33,946 nt of DNA, from assembly GCA_024403335.1 (NCBI GenBank), contig JAKSSA010000027.1, positions 1 to 33,946 on the forward strand, written 5' to 3'. The notes under the pieces were generated by a model, which searched no databases, was not told the origin of the DNA, and was given only the letters and a program-made list of their open reading frames with translations. Below, piece by piece: positions 24,471 through 33,895 of the stretch (its first letter is position 1; each line of letters begins with the position of its first letter). The position numbers and the translations under genes were made by a program. Origin of the DNA: Lachnospiraceae bacterium. GTDB taxonomy: Bacteria > Bacillota > Clostridia > Lachnospirales > Lachnospiraceae.

Positions 24471-25487
24471 TTGGATGCGAATATTATGAAATATACAGTG
24501 CCAATTAGAATAATTTATATAATATTGTTTTCTGCTTGTATGGGCATTATTCTATTTGGGTTGCCTGCTAATGTTTCGAGTGCAAATTCTATAATGGGAA
24601 GCAGCAGTATGCATTACTCAAGACTTTCCATGGAAGAAGTGATTGATACTTCAACTGAAGAACTTGTAAATATCTTGATGAAGGAAGAAGACATCAGCGG
24701 TATTTGGAGGTTTACAGATGAGCTTGGAGTTTTAGCATATTCTGATTTTTTCTATACATTAGAAGTACAAAGTGATGTTTTTTACGAGATACTTCGTCGT
24801 GAAGATGGTATTTTAGAGATGCTGGGTGCTTTCAGAAATACTTGCCCACCGGTAGAGGATTGGGCCAATGGAGAATGGGATTTTAAACAATTTACTTTGG
24901 AGACGATGTTTTGTCATTTCATAGAATGTTATTCTGACTTGTTTACAAATGAAGAATATGAGTTGGCAAGTGAAATAATAGAAGAAAAAGAAATGATATA
25001 TGAGAAGCTTCTTGCAAATACCACTGGCGTAGGCATGTACACGTGTTTGCAATTTGGATACTTTGAAGAAGCTGATTATGACTTCGATGGCAAGGTCAGA
25101 ACAAAGTATTTGTCCAAAGATATGATAAGAGTTAAAGAAAATAAACGCAATCAGGCTGCTAAGCTTGCAAATCCGGGTATTGATGATGAAATTCAGTCTG
25201 AAGTCAAAGAGGCCGCAGATATTATTGCAAATAATGGAGTCGATGACAAAGCAGTTGATAACGATGCAAAAAATGATATATCAGTAAATACAAGCGCAGA
25301 TACAGGGGCGGAAGCGGACAAAGAAACAGGTGTAGAAAAGAATGAAGATGCTGACACAAGTATGGCTGCGGCTGGAAATAAATCTCCCAAGGCAATTATT
25401 ATTGCTGTAGTTGTCGTTACATTTGTAATTATTGCGGGGGGTTGTACAATAATTATAAGTAAAGGAAAGAAGCAAGGAAAGATGTAG
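24471..25487 (+). CDS. Unknown protein with N-terminal and C-terminal membrane segments
   Basis: 338 residues. I do not recognise it. From the TTG at 24471 (AGGGGAC seven bases upstream; an ATG at 24486 is an alternative but lacks a binding site) there is a signal-like hydrophobic segment (about 10-32), a mostly helical acidic domain (about 45-225) with SMEEVIDTSTEELVNILMKEED and several Trp, a low-complexity Asp/Ala/Asn linker (about 235-295), a second hydrophobic segment (about 303-327) and a Lys-rich end. This layout suggests an extracellular domain tethered by its C-terminus, with the tail acting as a stop-transfer signal. It lies 12 bp after the GH127 gene and probably shares its transcript. 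Confidence 0.75.
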   Translation: MDANIMKYTVPIRIIYIILFSACMGIILFGLPANVSSANSIMGSSSMHYSRLSMEEVIDTSTEELVNILMKEEDISGIWRFTDELGVLAYSDFFYTLEVQSDVFYEILRREDGILEMLGAFRNTCPPVEDWANGEWDFKQFTLETMFCHFIECYSDLFTNEEYELASEIIEEKEMIYEKLLANTTGVGMYTCLQFGYFEEADYDFDGKVRTKYLSKDMIRVKENKRNQAAKLANPGIDDEIQSEVKEAADIIANNGVDDKAVDNDAKNDISVNTSADTGAEADKETGVEKNEDADTSMAAAGNKSPKAIIIAVVVVTFVIIAGGCTIIISKGKKQGKM

Positions 25488-25528
25488 AAGCTGATTTCGT
25501 AGATTTTCATTTATATTATAGAAAGTGC

Positions 25529-25557
25529 TTGCAAATAATTTAATTATGTTGTAAAAT
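25529..25557 (+). promoter_or_regulatory. Promoter of rpmE
   Basis: TTGCAA (25529-25534), a 17-bp spacer, and TAAAAT (25552-25557). The start point would be near 25564. Confidence 0.75.
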
Positions 25558-25567
25558 CTCAAAGCTA

Positions 25568-25589
25568 GTGTGATACAAAGACACCACAC
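25568..25589 (+). promoter_or_regulatory. Small leader hairpin before rpmE
   Basis: GTGTG (25568-25572) pairs with CACAC (25585-25589), just upstream of the binding site AAGGAG. L31 genes in Firmicutes are known to have short autoregulatory leaders; membership in that class is not verified. Confidence 0.3.
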
Positions 25590-25610
25590 GGGAGACAAGG
25601 AGAAAAAACT

Positions 25611-25817
25611 ATGAAGACAGACATTCAGCCTAAGTATTATCAGGCAAAGGTTACCTGCAACTGCGGTAACGAATTCGTAACAGGCTCAACAAAGCCGGAA
25701 ATCCACGTTGAAATTTGCTCAAAGTGCCATCCTTTCTATACAGGACAGCAGAAGGCAACACAGGCTCGTGGTGCAATTGAGAAGTTCAATCGTAAGTATG
25801 GTATGTCAAACAAATAA
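25611..25817 (+). CDS. rpmE: Ribosomal protein bL31 (zinc-binding form)
   Basis: 68 residues, normal length. The four zinc-binding cysteines of the C+ form are present in CNCGNEF and [10 protein letters not shown], and the C-terminal [12 protein letters not shown] is typical. It sits on the large subunit and helps bridge the subunits. It has a strong promoter, an AAGGAG site and its own terminator, so it is transcribed largely as a single gene. Codon use is biased towards the same preferred set as the S-layer-like gene (AAG, ACA), as expected for a highly expressed ribosomal protein. Confidence 0.98.
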   Translation: MKTDIQPKYYQAKVTCNCGNEFVTGSTKPEIHVEICSKCHPFYTGQQKATQARGAIEKFNRKYGMSNK

Positions 25818-25831
25818 TTTGTTGATAGAAA

Positions 25832-25857
25832 AAAGTCCCGAAATCGGGACTTTTTTT
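25832..25857 (+). terminator. Intrinsic terminator of rpmE
   Basis: A perfect 9-bp stem (25832-25840 with 25845-25853), AAAT loop, and a T-run to 25857. Confidence 0.96.
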
Positions 25858-25872
25858 GTGGAGCTTATAGAC

Positions 25873-25901
25873 TTTACAAAGATTGGCTTTTGTGCTACCA
25901 T
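25873..25901 (+). promoter_or_regulatory. Candidate promoter upstream of the DUF1385 operon
   Basis: TTTACA (25873-25878), a 17-bp spacer, and an extended -10, TGC-TACCAT (25893-25901). The start point would be near 25908, about 10 bases before a terminator-like hairpin. Confidence 0.45.
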
Positions 25902-25917
25902 TTATTAGCTATAGGTG

Positions 25918-25950
25918 TCTTCAAGGCCTTGTTTTGCTTTGAAGATTTTT
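25918..25950 (+). terminator. Terminator-like hairpin between promoter and DUF1385 gene
   Basis: A 10-bp stem with one G-U pair (25918-25927 with 25936-25945), 8-nt loop, followed by five T. It may act as an attenuator for the operon, end a very short RNA, or back up the rpmE terminator. Confidence 0.6.
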
Positions 25951-26029
25951 ATGTCTTGAATTTAAAATTGTGTTGCCAAAGCTTTAATTGTGTTTTTTAA
26001 AGCTTCATTTATACCCCGGAGGTGATGGT

Positions 26030-27187
26030 ATGAAACCGTCAGGAATTGGCGGACAGGCTGTTATTGAAGGCGTAATGATGAGAAACAAGGATCATTATGC
26101 TGTTTCTGTCCGTAAAGCAAATAATGAAATAGTTACAGAAGTATTTGATTGCAAAGAAAATAATAAATCAAAGATTTTAAAATGGCCAATTATAAGAGGC
26201 GTAGTAAACTTCGTTTCTTCCATGAAAATAGGTATGGCTTCATTGAACTTTTCAGCCAGTTTTTTTGAAGAGGGCGAAGAAGAACCAGGAAAGACCGAAA
26301 ATTTTCTTAATAAAGTAACAAAAGGTCATGCAAATGAGGTTTTGACAGTATGTACTACAGTACTTGCAATCATTTTGGCACTTGGCATATTCGTGGCTTT
26401 GCCGTTTTTTATTTCAGGATTGCTTAGCAAGGTGGTTACAGCACATTGGGTTAGAGCTTTGATTGAAGGTGTTATAAGAGTCGCAATTTTCATTCTTTAT
26501 ATTGTTGCAATTTCACTGCTTCAGGACATAAAAAGGGTATTTATGTATCATGGCGCAGAGCATAAGTGCATTAACTGTGTAGAAAATGGCCTACCGCTTA
26601 CAGTAGAGAATGCAAAGGCGCAATCAAGACAGCATAGAAGATGCGGCACGAGCTTTTTACTTATAGTGGTTGTGCTGTCAGTTCTTTTCTTTATGTTTAT
26701 TAATGTAGACAATGTGTGGCTTAAGCTTTTATTGAGAATTTTGCTTATTCCTGTAATTGCCGGTGTTTCCTATGAATTTTTGAAGTTTTCCGGAAAAACA
26801 GAAAATGCTTTTGTTTTGTTTATTACAAAGCCGGGATTATGGCTTCAGGGCTTGACAACAAGAGAGCCTGATGATGAGATGATAGAGGTTGCAATCGCTT
26901 CAGTGGAGGCTGTATTTGACTGGAAAAGCTTTGTAGAAGCTGATGATGTATCTGAAAATAAAGTTGTAAACAAAGCAGCAAACAAAGCAACAAACAAAGC
27001 AGCAAACAAATCAGCAAATAAAGCAACAAACAAAGCAAGCGAAAGTACTTGCGAGGAGAATGAAGCTGAAAGCAAAACAGAAAGTGACAAGGCTGCTTTA
27101 CGAAAAGTTGAAAAGAAGAACTTTGATATTGATGAAAATGATGACATATTGAAGAATCTTGACAGATTATTTGATGAGAAAAAATGA
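26030..27187 (+). CDS. DUF1385 (YqhQ-like) membrane protein with repeat tail
   Basis: 385 residues from the ATG at 26030, behind a very strong GGAGGTGAT. It opens with the family signature SGIGGQAVIEGVMMRNKDHYAVSVR and has about four membrane segments (near 110-135, 150-175, 220-245 and 250-270), plus the cytosolic MYHGAEHKCINCVE and RRCGTSF motifs rich in His and Cys. The biochemical function is unknown. It is longer than usual (relatives are about 310-330 residues) because of an Asn-Lys-Ala repeat tail (310-337) and an acidic end. Its stop overlaps the prmC start by four bases (ATGA). The order rpmE, DUF1385, prmC, prfA is common in Clostridia. Confidence 0.92.
   Translation: MKPSGIGGQAVIEGVMMRNKDHYAVSVRKANNEIVTEVFDCKENNKSKILKWPIIRGVVNFVSSMKIGMASLNFSASFFEEGEEEPGKTENFLNKVTKGHANEVLTVCTTVLAIILALGIFVALPFFISGLLSKVVTAHWVRALIEGVIRVAIFILYIVAISLLQDIKRVFMYHGAEHKCINCVENGLPLTVENAKAQSRQHRRCGTSFLLIVVVLSVLFFMFINVDNVWLKLLLRILLIPVIAGVSYEFLKFSGKTENAFVLFITKPGLWLQGLTTREPDDEMIEVAIASVEAVFDWKSFVEADDVSENKVVNKAANKATNKAANKSANKATNKASESTCEENEAESKTESDKAALRKVEKKNFDIDENDDILKNLDRLFDEKK
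26957..27040 (+). repeat. Seven 12-bp in-frame repeats in the DUF1385 gene
   Basis: Seven consecutive 12-bp units, core AACAAAGCAGCA, encode NKVV, NKAA, NKAT, NKAA, NKSA, NKAT and NKAS. They are almost identical at DNA level, so copy number may vary between strains without breaking the frame. Confidence 0.95.
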
Positions 27188-28041
27188 CAATTGGTGAATT
27201 AATAAAGAAAGTCAGAACAGAATATGCTTTAATAGAAAACGTTGATTCTGAAATAAGGCTGGTATTATGTGAATTGCTGAAGGTTTCTATGTCAATGCTT
27301 TTTATGAAACAGGAAGAAGAAGCATCTTCCGAGCTTTCTTTCAAGGTACTTGATATTTTTGAAAAAAGAAGAGCACATATGCCTTTACAACAGCTTTTAG
27401 GCAAGGCCTTCTTTTATGGAAGAGAGTTTAAGGTTAATTCTGATGTGCTGACTCCAAGGCCTGAGACGGAGCTTCTTGTTAATCTGGTTGTAAATTATGT
27501 AAAAAAAGCCAACAAGCTTCAGAATAGGGTCTGGAATATTCTAGATCTTTGCACCGGAAGCGGGGCAATCGCTGTCAGTATCAAAAAAGAACTTGATGAG
27601 GCAGGGATTCAATCAAAAGTTGCAGCAGGCGATATTTCATCTAAAGCGTTGGTGATTGCCAATGAAAATGCGCTTTTGAATGAAGCATGTGTTGACTTTG
27701 AAGAAAGTGACTTGTTTGAAAAATTCGAGGGGCAGAGATTTGATATTATAGTATCGAATCCTCCCTATATTAAGTCTGATGAAATAGAAGGACTTATGGA
27801 GGAGGTCAGGGATCACGAGCCAAGAATTGCATTAGATGGCGGCGCAACAGGACTTGATTTTTATAGAAAAATAGTATCAGAAGCAAAATCACATCTTTTT
27901 CCGGGTGGTTTTCTTGCTTTTGAAATAGGATATGATCAGGGAGAGGCAGTGAAAAAGCTTCTTGAGGAAAGCGGTTTTAAAGATGTTATTGTTAATAAGG
28001 ATTTATGCAGACTTGACAGGATTGTAGCGGGGAACATATAA
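27184..28041 (+). CDS. prmC: Release factor glutamine N5-methyltransferase PrmC
   Basis: 285 residues. PrmC methylates the glutamine of the GGQ motif in release factors using SAM. The N-terminal helical domain (about 1-85) contacts the release factor; the Rossmann domain has the SAM-binding LDLCTGSGAIAVSI and the catalytic NPPYIK, which binds the target glutamine. Its substrate PrfA is encoded just downstream. It is translated by coupling with the DUF1385 gene (ATGA overlap). The length and start are normal, and TPRPETELLV, a strong family mark, is intact. Confidence 0.97.
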   Translation: MTIGELIKKVRTEYALIENVDSEIRLVLCELLKVSMSMLFMKQEEEASSELSFKVLDIFEKRRAHMPLQQLLGKAFFYGREFKVNSDVLTPRPETELLVNLVVNYVKKANKLQNRVWNILDLCTGSGAIAVSIKKELDEAGIQSKVAAGDISSKALVIANENALLNEACVDFEESDLFEKFEGQRFDIIVSNPPYIKSDEIEGLMEEVRDHEPRIALDGGATGLDFYRKIVSEAKSHLFPGGFLAFEIGYDQGEAVKKLLEESGFKDVIVNKDLCRLDRIVAGNI

Positions 28042-28098
28042 AATTTGTTATAAAAACTATGTATTACTGCCAGAATATTTAAAAGCAGAAGAATAAAA

Positions 28099-28133
28099 GA
28101 ATAGCAAGTGAATAGTAAAAGTAAATGCTATTC
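28099..28133 (+). other. 8-bp inverted repeat in the prmC-prfA spacer
   Basis: GAATAGCA (28099-28106) pairs with TGCTATTC (28126-28133), 19-nt loop, no T-run. The rest of the 183-bp spacer (28134-28215) is A-rich with AACAAG-like short repeats and no gene. Confidence 0.35.
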
Positions 28134-28224
28134 GATGAATTGCAAATAGTAATACAGAGTAATAATAACAAACAGCAAACAACAAGTAACAAGGAATAAA
28201 TAATAAGGAACAAGGAAATAGATT

Positions 28225-29298
28225 ATGTTTGATAAATTAGAGGCTTTAGTGGCCAGATTTGAAGAAATCCAGGATGAATTGGCAAGTCCTATGGTAACAA
28301 ATGACCAGACCAGATTCAGAAAGCTCATGAAAGAGCAGAGTGATATGGCTGAAATTATTGACGCATATAAGGAATATAAGCAGGCAAAGCAGACAATAGA
28401 AGACAGTATTGAGCTTCTTGAAACTGAAAAGGATGAGGATATGCGCGAGATGCTTAAAGAAGAGCTCTCAGATGCAAAAAAAGAAGTAGCAAGACTTGAA
28501 GAGGTTATTAAGATTTTACTTCTTCCCAAAGATCCTAATGACAGTAAAAACGTTGTAGTAGAAATTCGTGGCGGTGCAGGTGGCGATGAGGCCGCTTTGT
28601 TTGCTGCTGAATTATATAGAATGTATGTAAAATATGCAGAAAATAACAGATTTAAGATTGAAATGGTCAGCTTCAACGAAAATGGAATCGGTGGTTTCAA
28701 AGAAGTTGTATTCATGGTAAACGGACAGGGCGCATATTCAAAGCTTAAATTTGAAAGCGGTGTTCACAGAGTACAAAGAGTTCCCGTAACTGAGTCAGGT
28801 GGCAGAATTCATACATCTACAGCAACTGTTGCAATCATGCCGGAAGCCGAAGAGGTTGACGTTGAACTTGATATGAATGACTGTCGTTTCGATGTTTTCA
28901 GAGCATCAGGTAATGGTGGACAGTGTGTAAATACAACAGACTCAGCTGTAAGACTTACGCATATTCCGACAGGCATTGTAATTTCCTGCCAGGACGAAAA
29001 ATCACAGCTTAAAAACAGAGACAAGGCTTTGAAGGTTTTGAGAGCAAAGCTTTATGAAATGGAACTTGAAAAGGCAAGAGCGAAGGAAGCAAGCGAAAGA
29101 AAGAGCCAGGTAGGAACAGGCGACCGCTCTGAAAAAATCAGAACCTATAATTTCCCGCAGGGACGTGTAACCGATCACAGAATTCATCTGACTTCATATG
29201 AAATCGACAAGGTGATGAATGGTGATTTGACAGAATTTATTGATGCTTTAACCGCAGCTGATCAGGCAGCAAAGCTTCTTGGTCAGGAAGAAGAATAA
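28225..29298 (+). CDS. prfA: Peptide chain release factor 1
   Basis: 357 residues, normal length. RF1 ends translation at UAA and UAG. The stop-codon reading motif is PVT (in [15 protein letters not shown], where E. coli has PAT), and the catalytic GGQ is at residues 231-233 in [16 protein letters not shown]. The GGRIHTST segment and the C-terminal [12 protein letters not shown] are typical. The N-terminal helical domain has the usual coiled pattern. AAGGAAATAG precedes the ATG. The modifying enzyme PrmC is encoded upstream. Confidence 0.97.
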   Translation: MFDKLEALVARFEEIQDELASPMVTNDQTRFRKLMKEQSDMAEIIDAYKEYKQAKQTIEDSIELLETEKDEDMREMLKEELSDAKKEVARLEEVIKILLLPKDPNDSKNVVVEIRGGAGGDEAALFAAELYRMYVKYAENNRFKIEMVSFNENGIGGFKEVVFMVNGQGAYSKLKFESGVHRVQRVPVTESGGRIHTSTATVAIMPEAEEVDVELDMNDCRFDVFRASGNGGQCVNTTDSAVRLTHIPTGIVISCQDEKSQLKNRDKALKVLRAKLYEMELEKARAKEASERKSQVGTGDRSEKIRTYNFPQGRVTDHRIHLTSYEIDKVMNGDLTEFIDALTAADQAAKLLGQEEE

Positions 29299-29299
29299 G

Positions 29300-30100
29300 A
29301 TGGAAGCAACTATATCGAGTAATCAAAATTCACAGATAAAACAAATACAGAACCTTTTAAAGTCGTCAAAGAGAAGACAGGAGGAGGGGCTGTTTGTTGC
29401 AGAGGGAAAAAGACTTTGCTTTGATTTACTCGAAAATAACAGTGAATATGTTAAAAAGATGTACTTTTCATCTTCAAAAGCAGACGAGCTTGTGCCTTTA
29501 ATGCCAAATGCTGCTTTATATGAGGTTGTGAAAGATGATATTTTTGAGAAAGTGTCAGAAACTGATAATTCGCAGGGAGTTTTAGCTTTGGTTAAAATGC
29601 CTGAGTATTCGGTAGCAAACCTTTTTGATGATCAAAATGCAAAGGATTTAAAGAAGAGTACAGTTCTTTTGCTTGACGGCTTGACAGACCCGGGCAATGC
29701 AGGGACGATAATGAGAACTGCTTTGGCAACCGGTGTTAAGTTTGTGGCATTTACAGGCAATTCGGTGGATGTTTACAATCCGAAGGTTGTAAGAGCGACG
29801 ATGGGAGCCATATTCCGACTGCCATTTGTGTACTTCAAAGATACTAAGGAAGCAATAGACGCTTTAAAGGAAGCCGGGTATAAAATTGCATCAACACATT
29901 TGTCGGGAGATAAGATGTTTAATGAGATTAAATATCCAATAAAATGCGCTGTTGTAATAGGAAATGAAGCCCATGGAATAAGCGATGTCAGCAAAGAAGC
30001 AGCTGATTATCTTGTGAAAATCCCCATGGAGCCGGGGACAGAGTCGCTTAATGCAGCAGTTGCAGCAAGTCTTATGATGTACAAGCTGTATTTGGGATAA
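29300..30100 (+). CDS. TrmH/SpoU-family RNA 2'-O-methyltransferase
   Basis: 266 residues from the ATG at 29300, one base after the prfA stop and behind GGAAGAAGAA; a TTG at 29279 is unlikely. The N-terminal part (QIKQIQNLLKSSKRRQEEGLFVAEGKR) is an RNA-binding substrate domain like that of RlmB/TsnR relatives. The C-terminal SPOUT knot shows the three motifs: DGLTDPGNAGTIMRTA, VVIGNEAHGISD and IPMEPGTESLNAAVAASLMMY. It should methylate a ribose in rRNA or tRNA; the target is unknown. It is co-transcribed with prfA. Confidence 0.93.
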   Translation: MEATISSNQNSQIKQIQNLLKSSKRRQEEGLFVAEGKRLCFDLLENNSEYVKKMYFSSSKADELVPLMPNAALYEVVKDDIFEKVSETDNSQGVLALVKMPEYSVANLFDDQNAKDLKKSTVLLLDGLTDPGNAGTIMRTALATGVKFVAFTGNSVDVYNPKVVRATMGAIFRLPFVYFKDTKEAIDALKEAGYKIASTHLSGDKMFNEIKYPIKCAVVIGNEAHGISDVSKEAADYLVKIPMEPGTESLNAAVAASLMMYKLYLG

Positions 30101-30301
30101 AAAGTGTGAAGCTTTTGATAATACGATTGTAAGTGGATTGTATTAAGATAAAAAAGTGCTAAGCTTTAATAGCACGATTGCAAATGGATTGCATTGAGAT
30201 AAAAGAAGTGTGAAATGTTGACAATACGATTGAAAACAGTTTGTCTCGAGATAAAAAATGTGTGAAGTTTTTGATAAGGCAACTGCAAGGTTTGTGCTTA
30301 G
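30096..30301. repeat. Four degenerate 51-52 bp tandem repeats upstream of pgi
   Basis: Units start at 30096, 30147, 30198 and 30250 (spacing 51, 51, 52) and fill almost the whole spacer. Each begins GATAAAA, then GTGTGAAG-like, then a CGATTG-like block. The first unit begins inside the stop of the upstream gene. There are no spacers between units, so it is not a CRISPR array. Confidence 0.9.
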
Positions 30302-30337
30302 GATGAAGTTTGTCAGAAAGGAATGAGGAGGTGTTTT

Positions 30338-31684
30338 ATGGAACACGTATGTTTTGAATATACAACAGCCAGAAAGTATATTGGCGAAGAAGTTCTCCTT
30401 GCTCAGAAGAAGGTTACTGAAAAGGCAAAGGGTGTTTTGCTTACAAGAAGCGGCAAAGGCTGCGATTATCTTGGCTGGCTTGATTTGCCTGAAAGTTATA
30501 ATAAAGAAGAATTTGTAAGAATACAGAGAGCTGCAAATAGAATAAGAGGAAACTCAAAGGTTTTTGTTGTTATAGGAATAGGCGGCTCTTATGTTGGCGC
30601 GAGAGCCGGAATTGAGTTTTTGGGACACAATTTCTTTAATTCAGTTGATGAAAAATACAGAAATTCACCGGAGATTTATTTTGCGGGCAATAATATTAGT
30701 GCAAGTTATTTGAATGATTTACTCCAGACAATAGGTGAGCGCGATTTTTCTATCAACATCATCTCAAAATCCGGAGAAACTCTTGAAATTTTGCTTGCTG
30801 CAAGAGTGCTTAAAAATGCTTTGGTTGCAAAGTATGGAAAAAAGGAAGCAGCAAGAAGAATATATGTGACCACAGGAAAGCAGGAGAATGCTTTAAGGAA
30901 AATGGCAATGGCAGAGGATCTTGAGACCTTTGTGATTCCTGATGAGGTTGGTGGAAACTATACAATTCTTACTGCAGCAGGCCTGCTTCCGATGGCTGTA
31001 AGCGGTATCAATATAGAAGAAGTCTTAAAAGGCGCAGAGAAAATGCATGAACATTGCTACGAAGCTCCTTATGAGCAAAACTCCGCCATGCTTTATGCCG
31101 CTGCAAGAAATTATCTTGCTGAGAACGGAAAGAATATAGAGATATTATCGACCTACGAACCCTATGCAGAACGCTTGGCTGAATGGTGGAAGCAGTTGTT
31201 TGGCGAAACAGAGGGCAAGGAAAAGAAGGGCATTTTTCCGGCATGTGCAAGTATGACAAACGATATTTATACTTTGGGCCAGTTTATACAGGATGGCGCA
31301 AGAATAATATTTGAGACTGTTATTAACATTAAGTATACAGGAAGAGATATTTTTTGCAAAGCTGAAGCAGGAAATCCGGATGATTTGAATTATCTTGTTG
31401 GAAAGTCAGTTTCTTATATTAACAAATGTGCGATGGAAGGAACAAACCTGTCACATACAGACTGCGATGTGCCTGTATTTATAATTGATGTGCCAGAAAG
31501 AAGTGCATTTGCGCTTGGTGAACTCATATTCTTTTTTGAGTTTTCATGTGCAATCAGCAGCTATATTCTTGACATCAATCCTTTTACTCAGCCAAGAGTT
31601 GAAGATCACAAGAAAAATATGTTTGCTTTGCTTGGAAAGCCGGGTTTTGAAAACAGAAGAATTGACATGGAAAAGCGGTTATAA
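30338..31684 (+). CDS. pgi: Glucose-6-phosphate isomerase homologue with altered active site
   Basis: 448 residues from the ATG at 30338 (GAGGAGGTG upstream; a TTG at 30323 is less likely). The overall sequence is a bacterial-type phosphoglucose isomerase: VVIGIGGSYVGARAGIEFLG, EIYFAGNNISASYLNDLL, FGETEGKEKKGIFP, and HKKNMFALLGKPGFE. The length, and the positions of Glu290 and Lys425, match Bacillus-type enzymes. Two positions differ: the signature GGR(F/Y) reads GGNY (Asn207 for Arg), and the ring-opening His of DLHSxGQ is Tyr311 (DIYTLGQ). The sugar-phosphate loop SKSGTT reads SKSGET, and QPG reads QPR. The fold is certain; normal isomerase activity is not. It could be a paralogue with another ketose/aldose substrate or a regulatory relic. 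Confidence 0.85.
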   Translation: MEHVCFEYTTARKYIGEEVLLAQKKVTEKAKGVLLTRSGKGCDYLGWLDLPESYNKEEFVRIQRAANRIRGNSKVFVVIGIGGSYVGARAGIEFLGHNFFNSVDEKYRNSPEIYFAGNNISASYLNDLLQTIGERDFSINIISKSGETLEILLAARVLKNALVAKYGKKEAARRIYVTTGKQENALRKMAMAEDLETFVIPDEVGGNYTILTAAGLLPMAVSGINIEEVLKGAEKMHEHCYEAPYEQNSAMLYAAARNYLAENGKNIEILSTYEPYAERLAEWWKQLFGETEGKEKKGIFPACASMTNDIYTLGQFIQDGARIIFETVINIKYTGRDIFCKAEAGNPDDLNYLVGKSVSYINKCAMEGTNLSHTDCDVPVFIIDVPERSAFALGELIFFFEFSCAISSYILDINPFTQPRVEDHKKNMFALLGKPGFENRRIDMEKRL

Positions 31685-31692
31685 CGCATATG

Positions 31693-31718
31693 CGGCAACT
31701 TTTTGGTTGTCGTTTTTT
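31693..31718 (+). terminator. Intrinsic terminator of pgi
   Basis: A 7-bp stem with one G-U pair (31693-31699 with 31706-31712), 6-nt loop, six T. Confidence 0.85.
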
Positions 31719-31754
31719 ATTAATTCTGTTATTAAATTTATTAGGATTAGTTAT

Positions 31755-31783
31755 TTGACTGATGGCTTTTTTCCTATTAAACT
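31755..31783 (+). promoter_or_regulatory. Candidate promoter of guaB
   Basis: TTGACT (31755-31760), a 17-bp spacer, and TAAACT (31778-31783). The leader would be short (about 27 nt). I see no purine riboswitch. Confidence 0.5.
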
Positions 31784-31789
31784 AATTAA

Positions 31790-33277
<1,488 letters not shown>

Positions 33278-33387
33278 TGTTTGGTGTGAGTAAGATGATA
33301 TAGTAAACAAGTCAATATAAATAATGAGCTAATACAAATAAAAAGTTGATACAAATAAAAAGTTGATATAGTAATTTGTTAAAAATA

Positions 33388-33423
33388 AAAGCTTCGGGAT
33401 TAGGACTAATCCTGAAGCTTTTT
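33388..33423 (+). terminator. Intrinsic terminator of guaB
   Basis: A 15-bp stem with one G-U pair (33388-33402 with 33407-33421), GGAC loop, then a T-rich run. Confidence 0.93.
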
Positions 33424-33436
33424 GTATTTTTTGATT

Positions 33437-33581
33437 TGTACCAATTATTTATCTATTTATCCTCGAAATATTGAAAAATTGCAAAATCCGAGGGTAGAAA
33501 AAAGCTTGTACCAATTTTTCATCCTCGAAACTTTGAAAAAATGCAAAACACGAGGGAAGAAAAAAGTTTGTATAAATTTGC
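33437..33581. repeat. Two-and-a-fraction copies of a ~62-bp repeat with internal inverted repeats
   Basis: CCTCG at 33461 and 33523 marks units 62 bp apart. In each, CCTCGAAA... is matched by a downstream CGAGG (33489-33493 and 33551-33555), so each unit can form a long hairpin. TTGTACCAAT precedes both. A 17-bp repeat (from about 33332) lies just before the guaB terminator. No gene is seen from 33278 to 33628. Confidence 0.75.
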
Positions 33582-33583
33582 AT

Positions 33584-33607
33584 AAAAAAAGAACTCTCTT
33601 TGAGTTC
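33584..33607 (-). terminator. Intrinsic terminator of the tRNA array
   Basis: On the - strand a 6-bp stem (33607-33602 with 33596-33591), 5-nt loop, then seven T (33590-33584). Confidence 0.88.
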
Positions 33608-33628
33608 CTTGATTAATACGGGCTAAAC

Positions 33629-33700
33629 CTGGGCCAGCCGGATTTGAACCGGCGAATGTAGGAGTCAAAGTCCTATGCCTTACCGCTTGGCTATAGCCCA
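33629..33700 (-). tRNA. tRNA-Gln (UUG)
   Basis: A 72-nt cloverleaf read on the - strand: 5' TGGGCTATAGCCAAGCGGT, anticodon loop CTTTGAC with anticodon TTG, T-loop GGTTCAAATCC, acceptor end TGGCCCA plus G. One G-U pair in the acceptor stem. CCA is not encoded. Confidence 0.96.
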
Positions 33701-33710
33701 ATCAGTAAAG

Positions 33711-33785
<75 letters not shown>

Positions 33786-33796
33786 ATAAAACAAAA

Positions 33797-33870
<74 letters not shown>

Positions 33871-33895
33871 AAATAAATAAAAATTGCTTGCAAAA

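Noticed and set aside
26823..27404. 193-codon frame on the - strand
   Set aside because: It is a Leu/Ser-rich shadow of the DUF1385 repeats and the prmC start, with no binding site or family resemblance.
28128..28715. 195-codon Ser-rich frame on the - strand
   Set aside because: It is antisense to prfA; the composition is what a well-biased opposite-strand gene produces.
30096..30301. Possible CRISPR array
   Set aside because: The units are directly adjacent, about 51 bp long and degenerate, with no unique spacers and no cas genes nearby.
33422..33616. 64-codon + strand frame after guaB
   Set aside because: It runs through the 62-bp repeats and the tRNA terminator and has no binding site.
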